NCBI RefSeq assembly: GCF_004368965.1
Contig: NZ_SORO01000001.1
Span: 1,077,501-1,141,500 of the forward strand
DNA length: 64,000 nt
Direction of reading: 5' to 3'
Source of the DNA: Leptospira meyeri
GTDB lineage: Bacteria; Spirochaetota; Leptospiria; Leptospirales; Leptospiraceae
Positions 10,066 through 19,699 of the stretch are shown in pieces (the first letter of the stretch is position 1; each line of letters starts with the position of its first letter). The translations under genes and the position numbers were made by a program. The notes under the pieces are model-generated. The model had not been told where the DNA came from, did not search any database, and was given only the letters and a program-made list of their open reading frames with translations.

Positions 10066-11706
10066 TTATGCGAAAAATTCCAATGCCTTGGACTCTTCGA
10101 AGTTTGGTGGCACAAGTTGGTCAGAAGATTCTTCTAAACCCAAATGATTTTCTGAATTGCGAAACCGGGCCGCTTCTATCATGGTTTGGTAGAGTTCATT
10201 TTGTTCTTTGCGATCTGTCAGTCCACTTCCATCATCCCATAAATCGATGATGAGTGCTTGTAAGTCGAGGCCAGATTCTTTTAAATTTTCTTTGATGGTT
10301 TGGATTTCGTTTTGCAATGATTTTTGAAGTTCTTCGGACTCTACAAGGATTCGTCCTTCCACCTTCTCACCGTCCACAGTGACTTTCAAAGTTAGCCTTC
10401 CATATTCTTTTGGATTCATTACAATCTCAGCACTTGACTTTCCATTTTGTACAATATCAAACCGAGCTTGTTTGATGAGTTCGTCGATGTTTTGTTTGAG
10501 ATTTGTTTCTTTAGGTTTTGTTTGTTTTTCTACAGTCCGAATCTCTTCCGCTTTTTGTATGGATTTGGATTCTAACGAAGACAATGTAAATCCTTGTTTA
10601 GGGCTACGTTCGTCAGAAGGACGGCCACCCTCTTCTCCTGATTTGGAAGAAGTTGTCGTTTGGATATTGGGAACTAAGTTTGCTTCTGCGGATTTTTGTT
10701 TTTCAGAAGCCGAAGGAAATTTAGAATCTAGTTTTTGAAATTCTTTATCTTTCACTCCAAGAGAACGAATCATTTTATCAGAGTTTAAAGTTTGGTTTGG
10801 TTTATCTTGTTCAGAAGAAACCTCTCCTGATTCCGATCCGTTTTTTGGTTGTTTGCTAGATTTTAATTTTGTTTCAGTTTTTCGAACAGAATGTTCGCTT
10901 GGAACGGATGTTCCTTCTACTTTCACTTCTTTTCCTTTCGCAAATACCAAATCGGAAACAACAGAACCGGAATGGATGGATTCTTTTTTCCCTCCAAAGG
11001 ATTCTAACTTTTCAGTCCCTTTTTTATTTTCTAAGGATTTTTTATCCTGTTTCGGAAAACGAACTAAATTAGAATCTTTCTCCAATAGCATTTGTGTTTT
11101 TAAGGATGTTGATTCGTTTGGCTTCGCCATTTTTTCTGTTTGGAAAAAATTCATCGCAAGTTTTTTGGCTTCATCGATGAAGGCAGTTCCCTCTTTAGGA
11201 GAATAAGCAGTGGTTTTCTCCGCTGATTTTTGTAAGGAAAGTAAAACTGTTTTTTCTTTATTTGTTAGTTCATTCAATTGGTTTGCAGAAACTAACGCCC
11301 TGTCCCAATCAGTATGGGAGGTTACAAGGCCAAGGCTATACTCCAACGCATCCCGATCCAAATCTTCTTCTTCACTAGATTCTTCCATTTCTTCTGAAGA
11401 TGTAGATTCTTTTGCAACCGTTGTTTCATCGGAAGATTCCGAAGGACCACTTAATCCTTGCTTTGCGATATCTTCCGATTTGGAGATTTCCGAAGGAGAA
11501 GGTGTTTCTTCTTTTTCTCGCCCGAGTGTTTTGTATTCAGAACCAGGTAATTTTTTTTCGGAATGCACCTGGAACTCTCGTTCCAAAATTTCCCCAAAAC
11601 TTTCCCGCACCGCCATAGAATGGTTTTCGGCACCACCGGATTTGGAAGACTTCCAATCTACTTGGGGGAATTGAATTACGTTTTGGTTCGGGACTTTTAC
11701 GTTCAT
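10066..11706 (-). CDS. fliK: Flagellar hook-length control protein FliK
   Basis: Protein of 546 residues: a long, low-complexity Ser/Lys/Glu-rich N-terminal region (about 1-390) typical of the FliK ruler, then a compact C-terminal hook-length control domain. The key sequence of that domain is [20 protein letters not shown] followed by [16 protein letters not shown] and [12 protein letters not shown] (about 420-495). FliK is secreted during hook growth and switches export from hook to filament subunits. Identification rests on the C-terminal domain and on its position directly before flgD and flgE. It is probably the first gene of this transcript, since a 178-bp divergent gap separates it from sbp. 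AGAAGG lies upstream of the ATG. Confidence 0.9.
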   Translation of the reverse strand: MNVKVPNQNVIQFPQVDWKSSKSGGAENHSMAVRESFGEILEREFQVHSEKKLPGSEYKTLGREKEETPSPSEISKSEDIAKQGLSGPSESSDETTVAKESTSSEEMEESSEEEDLDRDALEYSLGLVTSHTDWDRALVSANQLNELTNKEKTVLLSLQKSAEKTTAYSPKEGTAFIDEAKKLAMNFFQTEKMAKPNESTSLKTQMLLEKDSNLVRFPKQDKKSLENKKGTEKLESFGGKKESIHSGSVVSDLVFAKGKEVKVEGTSVPSEHSVRKTETKLKSSKQPKNGSESGEVSSEQDKPNQTLNSDKMIRSLGVKDKEFQKLDSKFPSASEKQKSAEANLVPNIQTTTSSKSGEEGGRPSDERSPKQGFTLSSLESKSIQKAEEIRTVEKQTKPKETNLKQNIDELIKQARFDIVQNGKSSAEIVMNPKEYGRLTLKVTVDGEKVEGRILVESEELQKSLQNEIQTIKENLKESGLDLQALIIDLWDDGSGLTDRKEQNELYQTMIEAARFRNSENHLGLEESSDQLVPPNFEESKALEFFA

Positions 11707-11824
11707 AGGGTGCCTTCTCCCTTAAGGATCGAACTTCCCCAGATTTCCTTGAGAGAATTATCTTCTTCCTTTTCTGGTTTATGTCGGGAAGAGAAAAAAG
11801 CTGGTTTTACGAAATAAATTTCGT

Positions 11825-11853
11825 TTGACGAAAATTCACTAAATTGGAGGATG
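11825..11853 (+). promoter_or_regulatory. Possible promoter of the sulfate transport operon
   Basis: TTGACG at 11825-11830 is a good -35 element, and a weak GGATGA/GATTCT-like -10 lies about 17 bases downstream, ahead of sbp. Just upstream an inverted repeat CGAAAT-aa-ATTTCG (about 11810-11823) could be an operator. No transcript data support this. Confidence 0.3.
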
Positions 11854-11884
11854 ATTCTGATTTATTAAACAAAAGGGCGCAAAA

Positions 11885-12922
11885 ATGAAAATAAACACTC
11901 GTATTTCGAAAATAAAACCAGGAATTTCTGCCATATTGTGCATTTTCTTTAGCTTGGGGATTCTCTCTTCCTTAGCTGCGGAATCCACTTTCCTCCACGT
12001 GTCCTTCGACCCCACAAGAGAATTATATGAAGAAATTAACAAAGCCTTCTTGAAAGAGTGGAAGGCCAAAAAAGGAAACGAATTTGCGATCCAACAATCT
12101 CATGGTGGATCTGGAAAACAAGCTCGTGCGGTCATCGATGGACTGGACGCTGATGTTGTAAGTCTTGCTCTTTCCTACGATATCGATAGTATTTCCGCCA
12201 AATCAGGGTTAATTGATGCAAATTGGGAGAAAAAACTCCCGAATCATAGTGTTCCTTACTACTCGACCATTGTGTTTTTAGTTCGTAAATCCAATCCGAA
12301 AAAAATTAAAGATTGGGATGATATCGTAAAACCAGGAGTTTCCATCATCACTCCTAACCCCAAAACAAGTGGTGGAGCTCGTTGGAATTATCTAGCGGCT
12401 TACGGATTTGCAAAACGCAAATACAAATCAGACGAAAAAGCAACTGAGTTTGTGAAAGCGCTTTTTCAAAACACAACGGTTCTTGATACGGGAGCTCGCG
12501 GGTCCACAACTACCTTCGTACAAAGAGGGATTGGTGATGTTCTGATTACTTGGGAAAATGAAGCAAAACTTTCACTCGATGAGGAAAAAAGATCTGGTAA
12601 AAACACATTAGAAGTTGTGTATCCTTCTGAATCCATCAAAGCGGAAACTCCTGTGGCCGTTGTTACCAAAACTGCTACAGAAAAAGGCAATTTGGAAAAA
12701 GCGACTACCTACTTAGAATTTCTTTATACAAAAGAAGGACAGTCGATCATCGCAAAACATTTTTTTAGACCAATTGATGCCGCAATAGCAAAGTCTTCTG
12801 CGAAAGAATTTCCCAATATTAAATTATTTTCCCTATCCGATTTAGGGGAAACTTGGGATTCTGCTCAGAAAAAACATTTTGCAGATGCTGGCGTCTTTGA
12901 TGCCATCTACAAAACTAAGTAA
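11885..12922 (+). CDS. sbp: Sulfate ABC transporter, periplasmic substrate-binding protein
   Basis: Binds sulfate (or thiosulfate) in the periplasm and delivers it to CysTWA. The 345-residue product has an N-terminal signal peptide (hydrophobic stretch about 14-32, ending near AAES). The Sbp/CysP signatures [37 protein letters not shown] and [17 protein letters not shown] are present, and the SHGGSGKQA loop is part of the oxyanion site in this family. It is the first gene of a tight cluster: the cysT start is 3 bases after its stop. Sbp and CysP cannot be told apart from sequence inspection alone. Confidence 0.93.
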   Translation: MKINTRISKIKPGISAILCIFFSLGILSSLAAESTFLHVSFDPTRELYEEINKAFLKEWKAKKGNEFAIQQSHGGSGKQARAVIDGLDADVVSLALSYDIDSISAKSGLIDANWEKKLPNHSVPYYSTIVFLVRKSNPKKIKDWDDIVKPGVSIITPNPKTSGGARWNYLAAYGFAKRKYKSDEKATEFVKALFQNTTVLDTGARGSTTTFVQRGIGDVLITWENEAKLSLDEEKRSGKNTLEVVYPSESIKAETPVAVVTKTATEKGNLEKATTYLEFLYTKEGQSIIAKHFFRPIDAAIAKSSAKEFPNIKLFSLSDLGETWDSAQKKHFADAGVFDAIYKTK

Positions 12923-12925
12923 AAT

Positions 12926-13753
12926 ATGCTGATAGAAACGCGGCCGTATAAAAAAACACATTTAGGAATCAGTTTAGGACTGACAGTTTTTTATTCGTCT
13001 GCGGTTGTTGTCATCCCTCTTCTCGGACTCTTTTTCCATTCCCTTGGGATTGGAGTCTCCGGGATCTTGGAAGTATTTTCTGACGAAAGAATTCGCTCGG
13101 CACTTTATCTAAGTTTTAGTGTAGGAATCATTTCTGCTATCATCAATCTCTTTGTGGGCTTTCTTTTTGCTTGGGTACTTGTTCGTTACCGCTTTCCATT
13201 TAAAAAATTACTAGATACACTGATCGATTTGCCATTTACCTTACCCACCGCAGTTGCAGGGATTGCTCTCACTACCATTTATTCACAAAATGGAATCATT
13301 GGATCTTTTTTTGACCAGTGGGGAATCAAAATTGCCTATACTCCCATTGGGATTGTCATTGCTTTAGTCTTTATTGGATTTCCTTTTGTGGTAAGAACCG
13401 TACAACCTGTCATCGAAGAGTTGCCCAAAGAACTGGAAGAGAGTGCACGTTGTCTTGGTGCCTCCCCCTTCCAAACCTTTTATAAAGTTTTACTGCCTGA
13501 ACTTTGGCCTTCGCTGCTTGCAGGAACCGGAATGGCTTTTGCTAGGAGTATTGGTGAATATGGATCGGTTGTTTTTATCTCCGGAAACATTCCTGGAAAA
13601 ACAGAAATCCTTCCCCTCCTCATTGTCACCAAACTAGAACAGTACGAATACGAAAAGGCAACGGCCATTGCTCTTGTGATGTTACTGACATCCTTTGTCT
13701 TTATGTTTTTGATTAATTTACTCCAAGAAAGGGCCTCTAAAAAATTATCATGA
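12926..13753 (+). CDS. cysT: Sulfate ABC transporter permease CysT
   Basis: Inner-membrane permease of 275 residues with about six transmembrane helices. Family signatures include [22 protein letters not shown] and the cytoplasmic EAA-type loop that contacts the ATPase, [23 protein letters not shown] (about 170-192). Pairs with CysW to form the sulfate channel. The start lies 3 bases after sbp and the stop overlaps cysW by 4 bases, indicating coupling. Also called CysU in E. coli. Confidence 0.93.
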   Translation: MLIETRPYKKTHLGISLGLTVFYSSAVVVIPLLGLFFHSLGIGVSGILEVFSDERIRSALYLSFSVGIISAIINLFVGFLFAWVLVRYRFPFKKLLDTLIDLPFTLPTAVAGIALTTIYSQNGIIGSFFDQWGIKIAYTPIGIVIALVFIGFPFVVRTVQPVIEELPKELEESARCLGASPFQTFYKVLLPELWPSLLAGTGMAFARSIGEYGSVVFISGNIPGKTEILPLLIVTKLEQYEYEKATAIALVMLLTSFVFMFLINLLQERASKKLS

Positions 13754-14565
13754 AAAATAAGATTTTCCCTATTTTTCTTGTGATTTTGGCCTATTTCTTC
13801 GCTGGAATCATTCTGATTTTGCCCATTTATACGGTCTTTTCGGAAGCATTCTCGGAAGGATATACAAAGTACATCGAATCCATTACGGGCGAGTATGCTC
13901 TTTATGCTATTGGACTTACCATCAAAGTCTCTGTAGTTTCCGTGATTTTAAATACAATCTTTGGTGTGACCGCGGCATTTACGATCACAAGATTCAATTT
14001 TCCTGGCAAAAATATTTTAGTCACCATCATTGATTCTCCCTTTGCTGTTTCACCTGTCGTTTCTGGTCTCATCTTTTTATTGTTATTCGGAAGACAAGGT
14101 TACTTTGGAGATTTTCTTTCAACACATGGAATCAAAATCGTATTTAATACACCGGGCCTTATCCTTGCGACAGTATTCATTACCTTTCCTTTCGTGGCCC
14201 GGGAATTAGTTCCGCTTATGCAAAGCCAAGGGAGAGAAGAAGAGGAAGCTGGGTTGTTACTTGGAGCGAGTTTCCTCCAACTTCTCAGGCGTGTCATCCT
14301 TCCTAATATCAAATGGGGATTGTTATACGGGATTATTCTTTGTAACGCAAGGGCTATGGGTGAGTTTGGAGCGGTCTCTGTTCTTAGTGGACATATCCGT
14401 GGAAAAACAACTACTCTTCCCCTTCACATTGAAATGTTATACAATGAATTTGATTCTGTGGGTGCTTTTTCATGTGCCACCTTACTGGTGTTTCTCTCTC
14501 TGCTTACTCTCATCTTTAAATTGATTTTGGAAAAACGAACCGCGAGTCAAAAAAATGCCGATTGA
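13750..14565 (+). CDS. cysW: Sulfate ABC transporter permease CysW
   Basis: Second permease subunit, 271 residues with about six transmembrane helices. CysW-type features are [37 protein letters not shown] (the CysW SPV.G...L.FG pattern) and an EAA-type loop [41 protein letters not shown] near the C-terminus is typical of sulfate/molybdate permeases. It overlaps cysT by 4 bases and cysA by 11 bases. Confidence 0.92.
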   Translation: MKNKIFPIFLVILAYFFAGIILILPIYTVFSEAFSEGYTKYIESITGEYALYAIGLTIKVSVVSVILNTIFGVTAAFTITRFNFPGKNILVTIIDSPFAVSPVVSGLIFLLLFGRQGYFGDFLSTHGIKIVFNTPGLILATVFITFPFVARELVPLMQSQGREEEEAGLLLGASFLQLLRRVILPNIKWGLLYGIILCNARAMGEFGAVSVLSGHIRGKTTTLPLHIEMLYNEFDSVGAFSCATLLVFLSLLTLIFKLILEKRTASQKNAD

Positions 14566-15619
14566 AATCAGTAATGTCAATAAAACCTTTGGGTCGTTCA
14601 CCGCTCTAAAAGATGTCAACCTCTCCATTCCTGATGGGGAACTTGTGGCCCTTCTTGGTCCGTCTGGATCTGGAAAAACCACCTTACTTCGCATCATCGC
14701 CGGTCTCGAAGAACCATCGTCTGGGAAGGTGGAGTTTGTAGGGGAAAACCTTTCTACATCCAAAATTCAAAATGGCGAAGTGGGATTTGTTTTCCAACAC
14801 TATGCCCTATTTCGTCATATGACCATCGCAGAAAATATTGCTTTCGGTTTGGAAGTGAGACCAAAACACCTAAGACCTTCTAAAAAAGAAATTGGCGAAA
14901 AAGTTTCGAAACTCCTCACCCTTATCCAATTAGAAAAATTTCACAATCGTTACCCGCATGAATTGTCTGGGGGCCAACGCCAAAGAGTGGCACTGGCAAG
15001 GGCTCTTGCCATCGAACCAAAATTTTTGTTACTGGATGAACCCTTTGGTGCCTTAGATGCAAAAGTCAGAAAAGAACTACGCAATTGGTTACGCCGTCTC
15101 CATGATGAAATCCACATCACAAGTGTTTTTGTCACACATGACCAAGAAGAAGCATTGGAAGTCAGTGATCGAATTGTCATCCTCAATCAGGGTCAATTAG
15201 AACAAGTAGGAAGCCCGGACGAAGTGTACAACAAACCAAAGTCTCCTTTTGTTTTTCATTTCTTAGGAGATGTAAATCTCTTTCATGGACGAATCGAGGA
15301 AGGAACAACAAAAATTGGGAATTTAGCCCTCGATAGCACAGAACACCAAGATGTAAAAGAATCGGTGGCTGTGGCCTATGTTCGCCCTTATGATGTGGAA
15401 ATTGTCAGAGAGTCTGACCAAGGGATTGCAGCAGAAATCCAATACATCCATTCCACCGGAAGGAATGTCCGGGTAGAACTGAAACGAGTGGACACTGGAA
15501 CCCTCATCGAGTCCGTATTGGAACAGGAAACCTACCGTCTTTTGAACCTTTTGCCTGGTGAGACCGTCTATTTGAGGATTAAAAAAGCAAAAGTTTACGT
15601 AGAAGACTTCTCTATCTAA
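14555..15619 (+). CDS. cysA: Sulfate ABC transporter ATP-binding protein CysA
   Basis: ATPase of 354 residues that powers the CysTW channel. Walker A is [11 protein letters not shown] (about 35-45), the ABC signature is [15 protein letters not shown], Walker B is [11 protein letters not shown], and the switch histidine is in [13 protein letters not shown]-terminal TOBE-like regulatory region (about 240-354, with [17 protein letters not shown]) matches CysA rather than a general ABC ATPase. The start overlaps the end of cysW by 11 bases. Confidence 0.94.
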   Translation: MPIEISNVNKTFGSFTALKDVNLSIPDGELVALLGPSGSGKTTLLRIIAGLEEPSSGKVEFVGENLSTSKIQNGEVGFVFQHYALFRHMTIAENIAFGLEVRPKHLRPSKKEIGEKVSKLLTLIQLEKFHNRYPHELSGGQRQRVALARALAIEPKFLLLDEPFGALDAKVRKELRNWLRRLHDEIHITSVFVTHDQEEALEVSDRIVILNQGQLEQVGSPDEVYNKPKSPFVFHFLGDVNLFHGRIEEGTTKIGNLALDSTEHQDVKESVAVAYVRPYDVEIVRESDQGIAAEIQYIHSTGRNVRVELKRVDTGTLIESVLEQETYRLLNLLPGETVYLRIKKAKVYVEDFSI

Positions 15620-15686
15620 TATTTTCCGCTAATATAGTTTACAAATCGTCCAATATACAAAACATTGGATGCTAGGATTGGAAAAA

Positions 15687-16412
15687 ATGGGAAATTTGGA
15701 AGTTTTGACAGAAACCTATCACTCCCTCTCGTTGGAACAGGGCTTACGACAACTCAGTTTGGATTTTCCCGGAAAAGTGGTCTTCACCACAAGTTTCGGA
15801 CTGGAAGACCAAGCCATCACTCATGCCATCCTAACAAACCAAATCGAAATTCGGATTGCTACTTTGGACACAGGGCGTCTCTTCCAAGAAACCTATGATG
15901 TTTGGCAAAAAACAAACATTCGTTATGGGGCAAAAATTGAAGCGTTTTATCCAAACGAGAAAGAAATCAAAAACTTCGTCGAACAGAATGGTCCCAATGC
16001 ATTTTATGATTCTTTAGATTTAAGAAAAGAATGTTGTCGGATTCGGAAACTCGTTCCTCTTGATGCCATTTTAAAAGACAAAGAAGTTTGGGTGACAGGT
16101 CTTAGAAAAGACCAATCTGGATTTCGAACCGAAATGTCAATTTTCGAATCAGATCCTCAAAGAAATTTAATCAAATACCAACCGCTACTTTTATGGTCTT
16201 TTGAAGATACTTGGAAGTATATCAGAGAACACAACGTACCATACAACCTATTACACGATCGCGGTTTTCCAAGTATTGGCTGTGCACCTTGCACCCGTGC
16301 CATTGAACCAGGAGAAGACTTTCGAGCAGGCCGATGGTGGTGGGAACAAGAATCGAAGAAAGAGTGCGGCTTACACTGGGTAGACGGCAAACTCACACCG
16401 AAAAAAGGATAA
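15687..16412 (+). CDS. cysH: Adenylyl-sulfate (APS) reductase, CysH family
   Basis: Reduces adenylyl-sulfate to sulfite with thioredoxin-type electrons. The product has 241 residues. The sequence shows TTSFGLEDQAITHAI, a CC pair at residues 116-117 (KECCRIRK), CAPC at 199-202 and the catalytic ECGLH cysteine at 227. The CC plus CxxC set binds a [4Fe-4S] cluster and marks the APS-reducing branch, as opposed to PAPS reductases that lack these cysteines. No APS kinase gene is visible in the cluster, which fits. ATG 15687 is chosen over the ATG at 15669 because AGGA precedes it by about 9 bases. The gap from cysA is 67 bp and may hold a separate promoter. Confidence 0.93.
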   Translation: MGNLEVLTETYHSLSLEQGLRQLSLDFPGKVVFTTSFGLEDQAITHAILTNQIEIRIATLDTGRLFQETYDVWQKTNIRYGAKIEAFYPNEKEIKNFVEQNGPNAFYDSLDLRKECCRIRKLVPLDAILKDKEVWVTGLRKDQSGFRTEMSIFESDPQRNLIKYQPLLLWSFEDTWKYIREHNVPYNLLHDRGFPSIGCAPCTRAIEPGEDFRAGRWWWEQESKKECGLHWVDGKLTPKKG

Positions 16413-16419
16413 TACCAAT

Positions 16420-17328
16420 ATGACCGATTTACATCGACTTTCCCATCTAGACCAACTAGAATCGGAAGCCATTTATATTTTACGAGAAGTAGCAGCACAA
16501 TTTGAAAGACCTGCCCTTCTGTTTTCAGGTGGAAAGGATTCGATTTGTTTAGTGCATTTAGCATTAAAAGCCTTTCGGCCTGGAAAATTTCCATTTCCTC
16601 TGGTTCACATCGACACAGGACATAACTTTGATGAGGCGCTAAAATTTAGGGACGACCTAGCTGAACGAACCGGAGAAAAACTCATTGTTCGTTTTGTGCA
16701 AGATTCGATAGACCAAGGAAAGGCCGTCGAAGAAAAAGGAAAGTTCCCTAGTCGTAATGCCATCCAAGCAGTGACACTTCTCGATACCATTGCTGAGTTT
16801 AAGTTTGATGCATGTATTGGTGGGGCTCGTCGGGATGAAGAAAAAGCACGTGCCAAAGAAAGAATTTTTTCTGTAAGAGATGAGTTTGGATCTTGGGACC
16901 CGAAACTCCAACGCCCTGAACTTTGGAATATCTATAATGGGAAAATCCATGTCGGGGAAAACGTTCGTGTTTTCCCTATTAGCAACTGGACAGAACTTGA
17001 TGTTTGGGAATACATTCGAAAAGAAAACATTGAACTCCCTTCCTTATATTTTTCACACAGGAGAGAAATTGTATGGCGAGAAGACCTAGTATTTCCGGTA
17101 TCGAAGTTCATCACTTTAGACAATACCGACAAAGTAGAAACAAGAACCGTTCGATTTCGAACTGTAGGTGATATGACTTGTACAGCGGCTGTAGAATCAG
17201 AAGCCAATACAATCGATGATATCATTCGTGAAATTCAAGTTTCACGAACGACAGAAAGAGGCTCTCGATTGGACGACAAACGTTCCGAAGCGGCAATGGA
17301 AGATAGAAAAAAAGGCGGATACTTTTAA
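16420..17328 (+). CDS. cysD: Sulfate adenylyltransferase subunit 2 (ATP sulfurylase small subunit)
   Basis: Catalytic subunit that makes APS from ATP and sulfate. The 302-residue product carries the PP-loop SGGKDS (about 36-41) of the ATP pyrophosphatase superfamily, LVHIDTGHNFDEALKFRD, CIGGARRDEEKARAKERIFS and the C-terminal DDKRSEAAMEDRKKGGYF tail typical of CysD. It starts 7 bp after cysH, and its TAA stop shares a base with the cysN ATG (TAATG). Confidence 0.95.
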   Translation: MTDLHRLSHLDQLESEAIYILREVAAQFERPALLFSGGKDSICLVHLALKAFRPGKFPFPLVHIDTGHNFDEALKFRDDLAERTGEKLIVRFVQDSIDQGKAVEEKGKFPSRNAIQAVTLLDTIAEFKFDACIGGARRDEEKARAKERIFSVRDEFGSWDPKLQRPELWNIYNGKIHVGENVRVFPISNWTELDVWEYIRKENIELPSLYFSHRREIVWREDLVFPVSKFITLDNTDKVETRTVRFRTVGDMTCTAAVESEANTIDDIIREIQVSRTTERGSRLDDKRSEAAMEDRKKGGYF

Positions 17329-18560
17329 TGGATATTTTACGTTTTATTACGGCAGGAAGCGTGGATGATGGAAAATCAACCCTCATCGGACGATTGTTAT
17401 ACGATAGTAAATCGATTTTCCAAGACCAATTAGAAGCCATTGAAAAAGCAGGACAAGTGAATGGCCAAATCAACCTAGCCCTTCTCACTGATGGATTAAA
17501 AGCAGAAAGAGAACAAGGGATTACCATCGACGTTGCTTACAAATATTTTTCGACTCCAAAAAGAAAGTTTATCATCGCCGATGCACCTGGTCATGTTCAA
17601 TACACGAGAAACATGGTGACTGGTGCTTCTAACTCTGATCTTGCAATCATTCTCATTGATGCCAGAAAAGGAGTCATCGAACAAACTTACCGCCATTCCT
17701 ATATTGTTTCTCTCCTTCGGATTCCTTATGTAGTTGTTTGTGTCAATAAAATGGACTTAGTTGATTTTTCAGAAGAAGTGTTTTTAAACATTCAAAAACA
17801 ATATTTAGACTTTGCAAAAGATCTGGATTTAAAATCCATCCACTTCCTTCCCATTTCCGCTCTCAATGGTGACAATGTGGTAGACCTATCAACTTCTATG
17901 CCTTGGTGGAAAGGGAACTCACTTCTTGGATTTTTAGAAGGAATTGAAATTCACACAGAAGAAGAATCACCTGCTCCAAGATTTCCTGTTCAAAATGTGA
18001 TCCGTCCACAAACAGCTGAATACCATGATTACAGAGGTTATGCGGGTCAAATCAGAAGTGGTCACTTCACTGTTGGTGATTCCATTACCGTTTTACCAAG
18101 TGGACTAAAATCAAAAATCAAAGCTATCGATACTTATGCTGGTTCAGTCCAGACAGCTTTCGCACCGATGTCTGTTGTGATTCGATTGGAAGATGAAATT
18201 GATGTGAGTCGTGGGGATATGTTAGTTGTCAGTGGCAGTGAGCCTACCACTTCCCAAGATTTGGAAGCCCATATCTGTTGGATGGACCAAAAGGCAATGA
18301 CACCTGGTTCGAAGTATTTACTGCGCCAAACAACGAATGCAGTCAAAGCTTCCATTCGGTCCTTGGAATATCGGGTGGAAACAAGCACCCATGAGAAGAA
18401 AGTACAGGAGAGCCTGGCCTTAAATGAAATCGGAAAAGTGAGCATCCGAACAGCAAAACCCGTAGCCTATGACCCTTATTCTAAAATCCGCGGAACGGGG
18501 AGCTTCGTTTTAGTAGATGAAGGTACCAACCAAACCGTAGCTGCTGGAATGTTATTGTAG
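17328..18560 (+). CDS. cysN: Sulfate adenylyltransferase subunit 1, GTPase
   Basis: EF-Tu-like GTPase that drives APS synthesis by CysD. G1 is GSVDDGKS (10-17), followed by a DAPGHVQYTRNMVTGAS G3 region and the NKMDL G4 motif. At 410 residues it is shorter than the roughly 475 of E. coli CysN, and there is no fused C-terminal CysC kinase. With the APS-type CysH this indicates a pathway that bypasses PAPS. The start shares one base with the cysD stop. Confidence 0.94.
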   Translation: MDILRFITAGSVDDGKSTLIGRLLYDSKSIFQDQLEAIEKAGQVNGQINLALLTDGLKAEREQGITIDVAYKYFSTPKRKFIIADAPGHVQYTRNMVTGASNSDLAIILIDARKGVIEQTYRHSYIVSLLRIPYVVVCVNKMDLVDFSEEVFLNIQKQYLDFAKDLDLKSIHFLPISALNGDNVVDLSTSMPWWKGNSLLGFLEGIEIHTEEESPAPRFPVQNVIRPQTAEYHDYRGYAGQIRSGHFTVGDSITVLPSGLKSKIKAIDTYAGSVQTAFAPMSVVIRLEDEIDVSRGDMLVVSGSEPTTSQDLEAHICWMDQKAMTPGSKYLLRQTTNAVKASIRSLEYRVETSTHEKKVQESLALNEIGKVSIRTAKPVAYDPYSKIRGTGSFVLVDEGTNQTVAAGMLL

Positions 18561-18572
18561 AAATTTAGTTCA

Positions 18573-18583
18573 ATATAGCAGAT
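18573..18583 (+). promoter_or_regulatory. 11-base motif shared with the cobA upstream region
   Basis: ATATAGCAGAT occurs here, 46 bases before the TauD-like gene, and again at 24198-24208 immediately before the cobA start. A shorter ATATAG lies upstream of cysH (15632-15637). It may be a common operator or extended -10 of the sulfur genes. This rests on visual matching only. Confidence 0.3.
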
Positions 18584-18596
18584 TTTTTCTTGATTT

Positions 18597-18628
18597 AATA
18601 CTGCCGGTTTCGCTAAACTGGCAGTATT
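18597..18628 (+). promoter_or_regulatory. Long hairpin abutting the TauD-like start codon
   Basis: A 14-bp inverted repeat with one mismatch (left arm AATACTGCCGGTTT, right arm AAACTGGCAGTATT) around loop CGCT ends exactly one base before the ATG at 18629. No T run follows, so it is not a typical terminator. It either sequesters the start region in RNA or is a DNA operator. TTGATT at about 18590 and TAAACT in the right arm could be a promoter, which would give a nearly leaderless mRNA. Confidence 0.55.
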
Positions 18629-19699
18629 ATGACTCAGACCACCGCTACCCGATCACAATGGATCCGCAAATCTTTCATCGGAGAGACCAAACTCCCCCTT
18701 GTCTACGAGCCCTCTGAAGAAAAGGATATACTGAGCCTTACGAAGTGGATTCAGAAAAACCAGAAAGAATGGAGAGAGGATTTAGAGACCTATGGGGCGA
18801 TTCTCTTTCGTGGTTTTCCGGTTCATGAGGCAACCGACTTCCAATCCATCCTCTTCGCAACTGAGGAAAAAAAACTTGGTGAGTTTTATTTAGGAACTTC
18901 TCCAAGAGACCAAGTCGTCAAACATGTGTTTACTGCAAGTGAACTCCCTCCCCACTACCCCATCATGCAACATGCGGAGATGAGTTTCTTAGATAACCCA
19001 CCTAAACTTTTATTTTTTTATGCAGAAAAAGCTTCAGAAACTGGCGGTGAAACTCCTCTCACCGATCTTCGGGAAATTTATAAAGACATTAATCCAGAAA
19101 TCAAAGAAAAAATTGAGAAACATGGGATTCGCTATCGAAGGCGATATGATGGTCCATCCAAAAAAGCAAGGTTCTCTTTATGGAAAACAAAACGTTGGGA
19201 TGAAATGTTTGGTACTACAAACTTAGAAGAAGTAGAAAAAATATCAAATCAAAATAGATTTCATCTAGATTGGTTTGGAAAAGATTCCTTAACCATTACC
19301 AATGAACAATCAGGATTTAGAATTCATCCGCAAGCCAAAACCATTGCATGGCATAACCATTCCCAAACCTTTCATTACCAAGCAGCTGTTAGTGAAGTTT
19401 GGAAAATTTTCAAAAAACAAAAAACAATTCGTTCTCTCAGTGTAGCACTCCTGCTCACTCTTCTAACAACCATCAAAAGAATTTCTGGATCAGAATCACA
19501 CGATGTTCACGTGACTTATGGAAATGGAGATGAAATTTCGGCAAAAGAAATGAAATCTATATCAGATGTATTTTGGAAACATTTAGTGGCCATTCCTTGG
19601 CAAACGGGAGATGTACTCATCATTGACAATTTGTCAGTTTCTCACGGAAGACTTCCCTTCACTGGGCCGAGACGAATTCTTGTAGGATGGTCTGATTAA
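18629..19699 (+). CDS. TauD/TfdA-family Fe(II)/2-oxoglutarate dioxygenase
   Basis: Protein of 356 residues. YGAILFRGFPV (about 52-62) is the TauD-family N-terminal signature. MQHAEMSF gives the H-x-E metal-binding pair, with PLTDLREIY after it. The distal histidine and 2-oxoglutarate-binding arginine are in SHGRLPFTGPRRILVGW at the C-terminus. The closest general class is the clavaminate synthase/SyrP-like branch. Members hydroxylate very varied substrates, so the substrate is unknown. Position just after cysN and directly abutting a BASS transporter suggests use of an organic sulfur compound, for example a sulfonate, but this is inference. A long hairpin touches the start codon. Confidence 0.82.
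   Translation: MTQTTATRSQWIRKSFIGETKLPLVYEPSEEKDILSLTKWIQKNQKEWREDLETYGAILFRGFPVHEATDFQSILFATEEKKLGEFYLGTSPRDQVVKHVFTASELPPHYPIMQHAEMSFLDNPPKLLFFYAEKASETGGETPLTDLREIYKDINPEIKEKIEKHGIRYRRRYDGPSKKARFSLWKTKRWDEMFGTTNLEEVEKISNQNRFHLDWFGKDSLTITNEQSGFRIHPQAKTIAWHNHSQTFHYQAAVSEVWKIFKKQKTIRSLSVALLLTLLTTIKRISGSESHDVHVTYGNGDEISAKEMKSISDVFWKHLVAIPWQTGDVLIIDNLSVSHGRLPFTGPRRILVGWSD

Noticed and set aside
10032..10115. Longer flgD N-terminus (start at 10115)
   Set aside because: It would overlap fliK by 50 bases and the extra residues are unlike FlgD. ATG 10031 has a ribosome-binding site.
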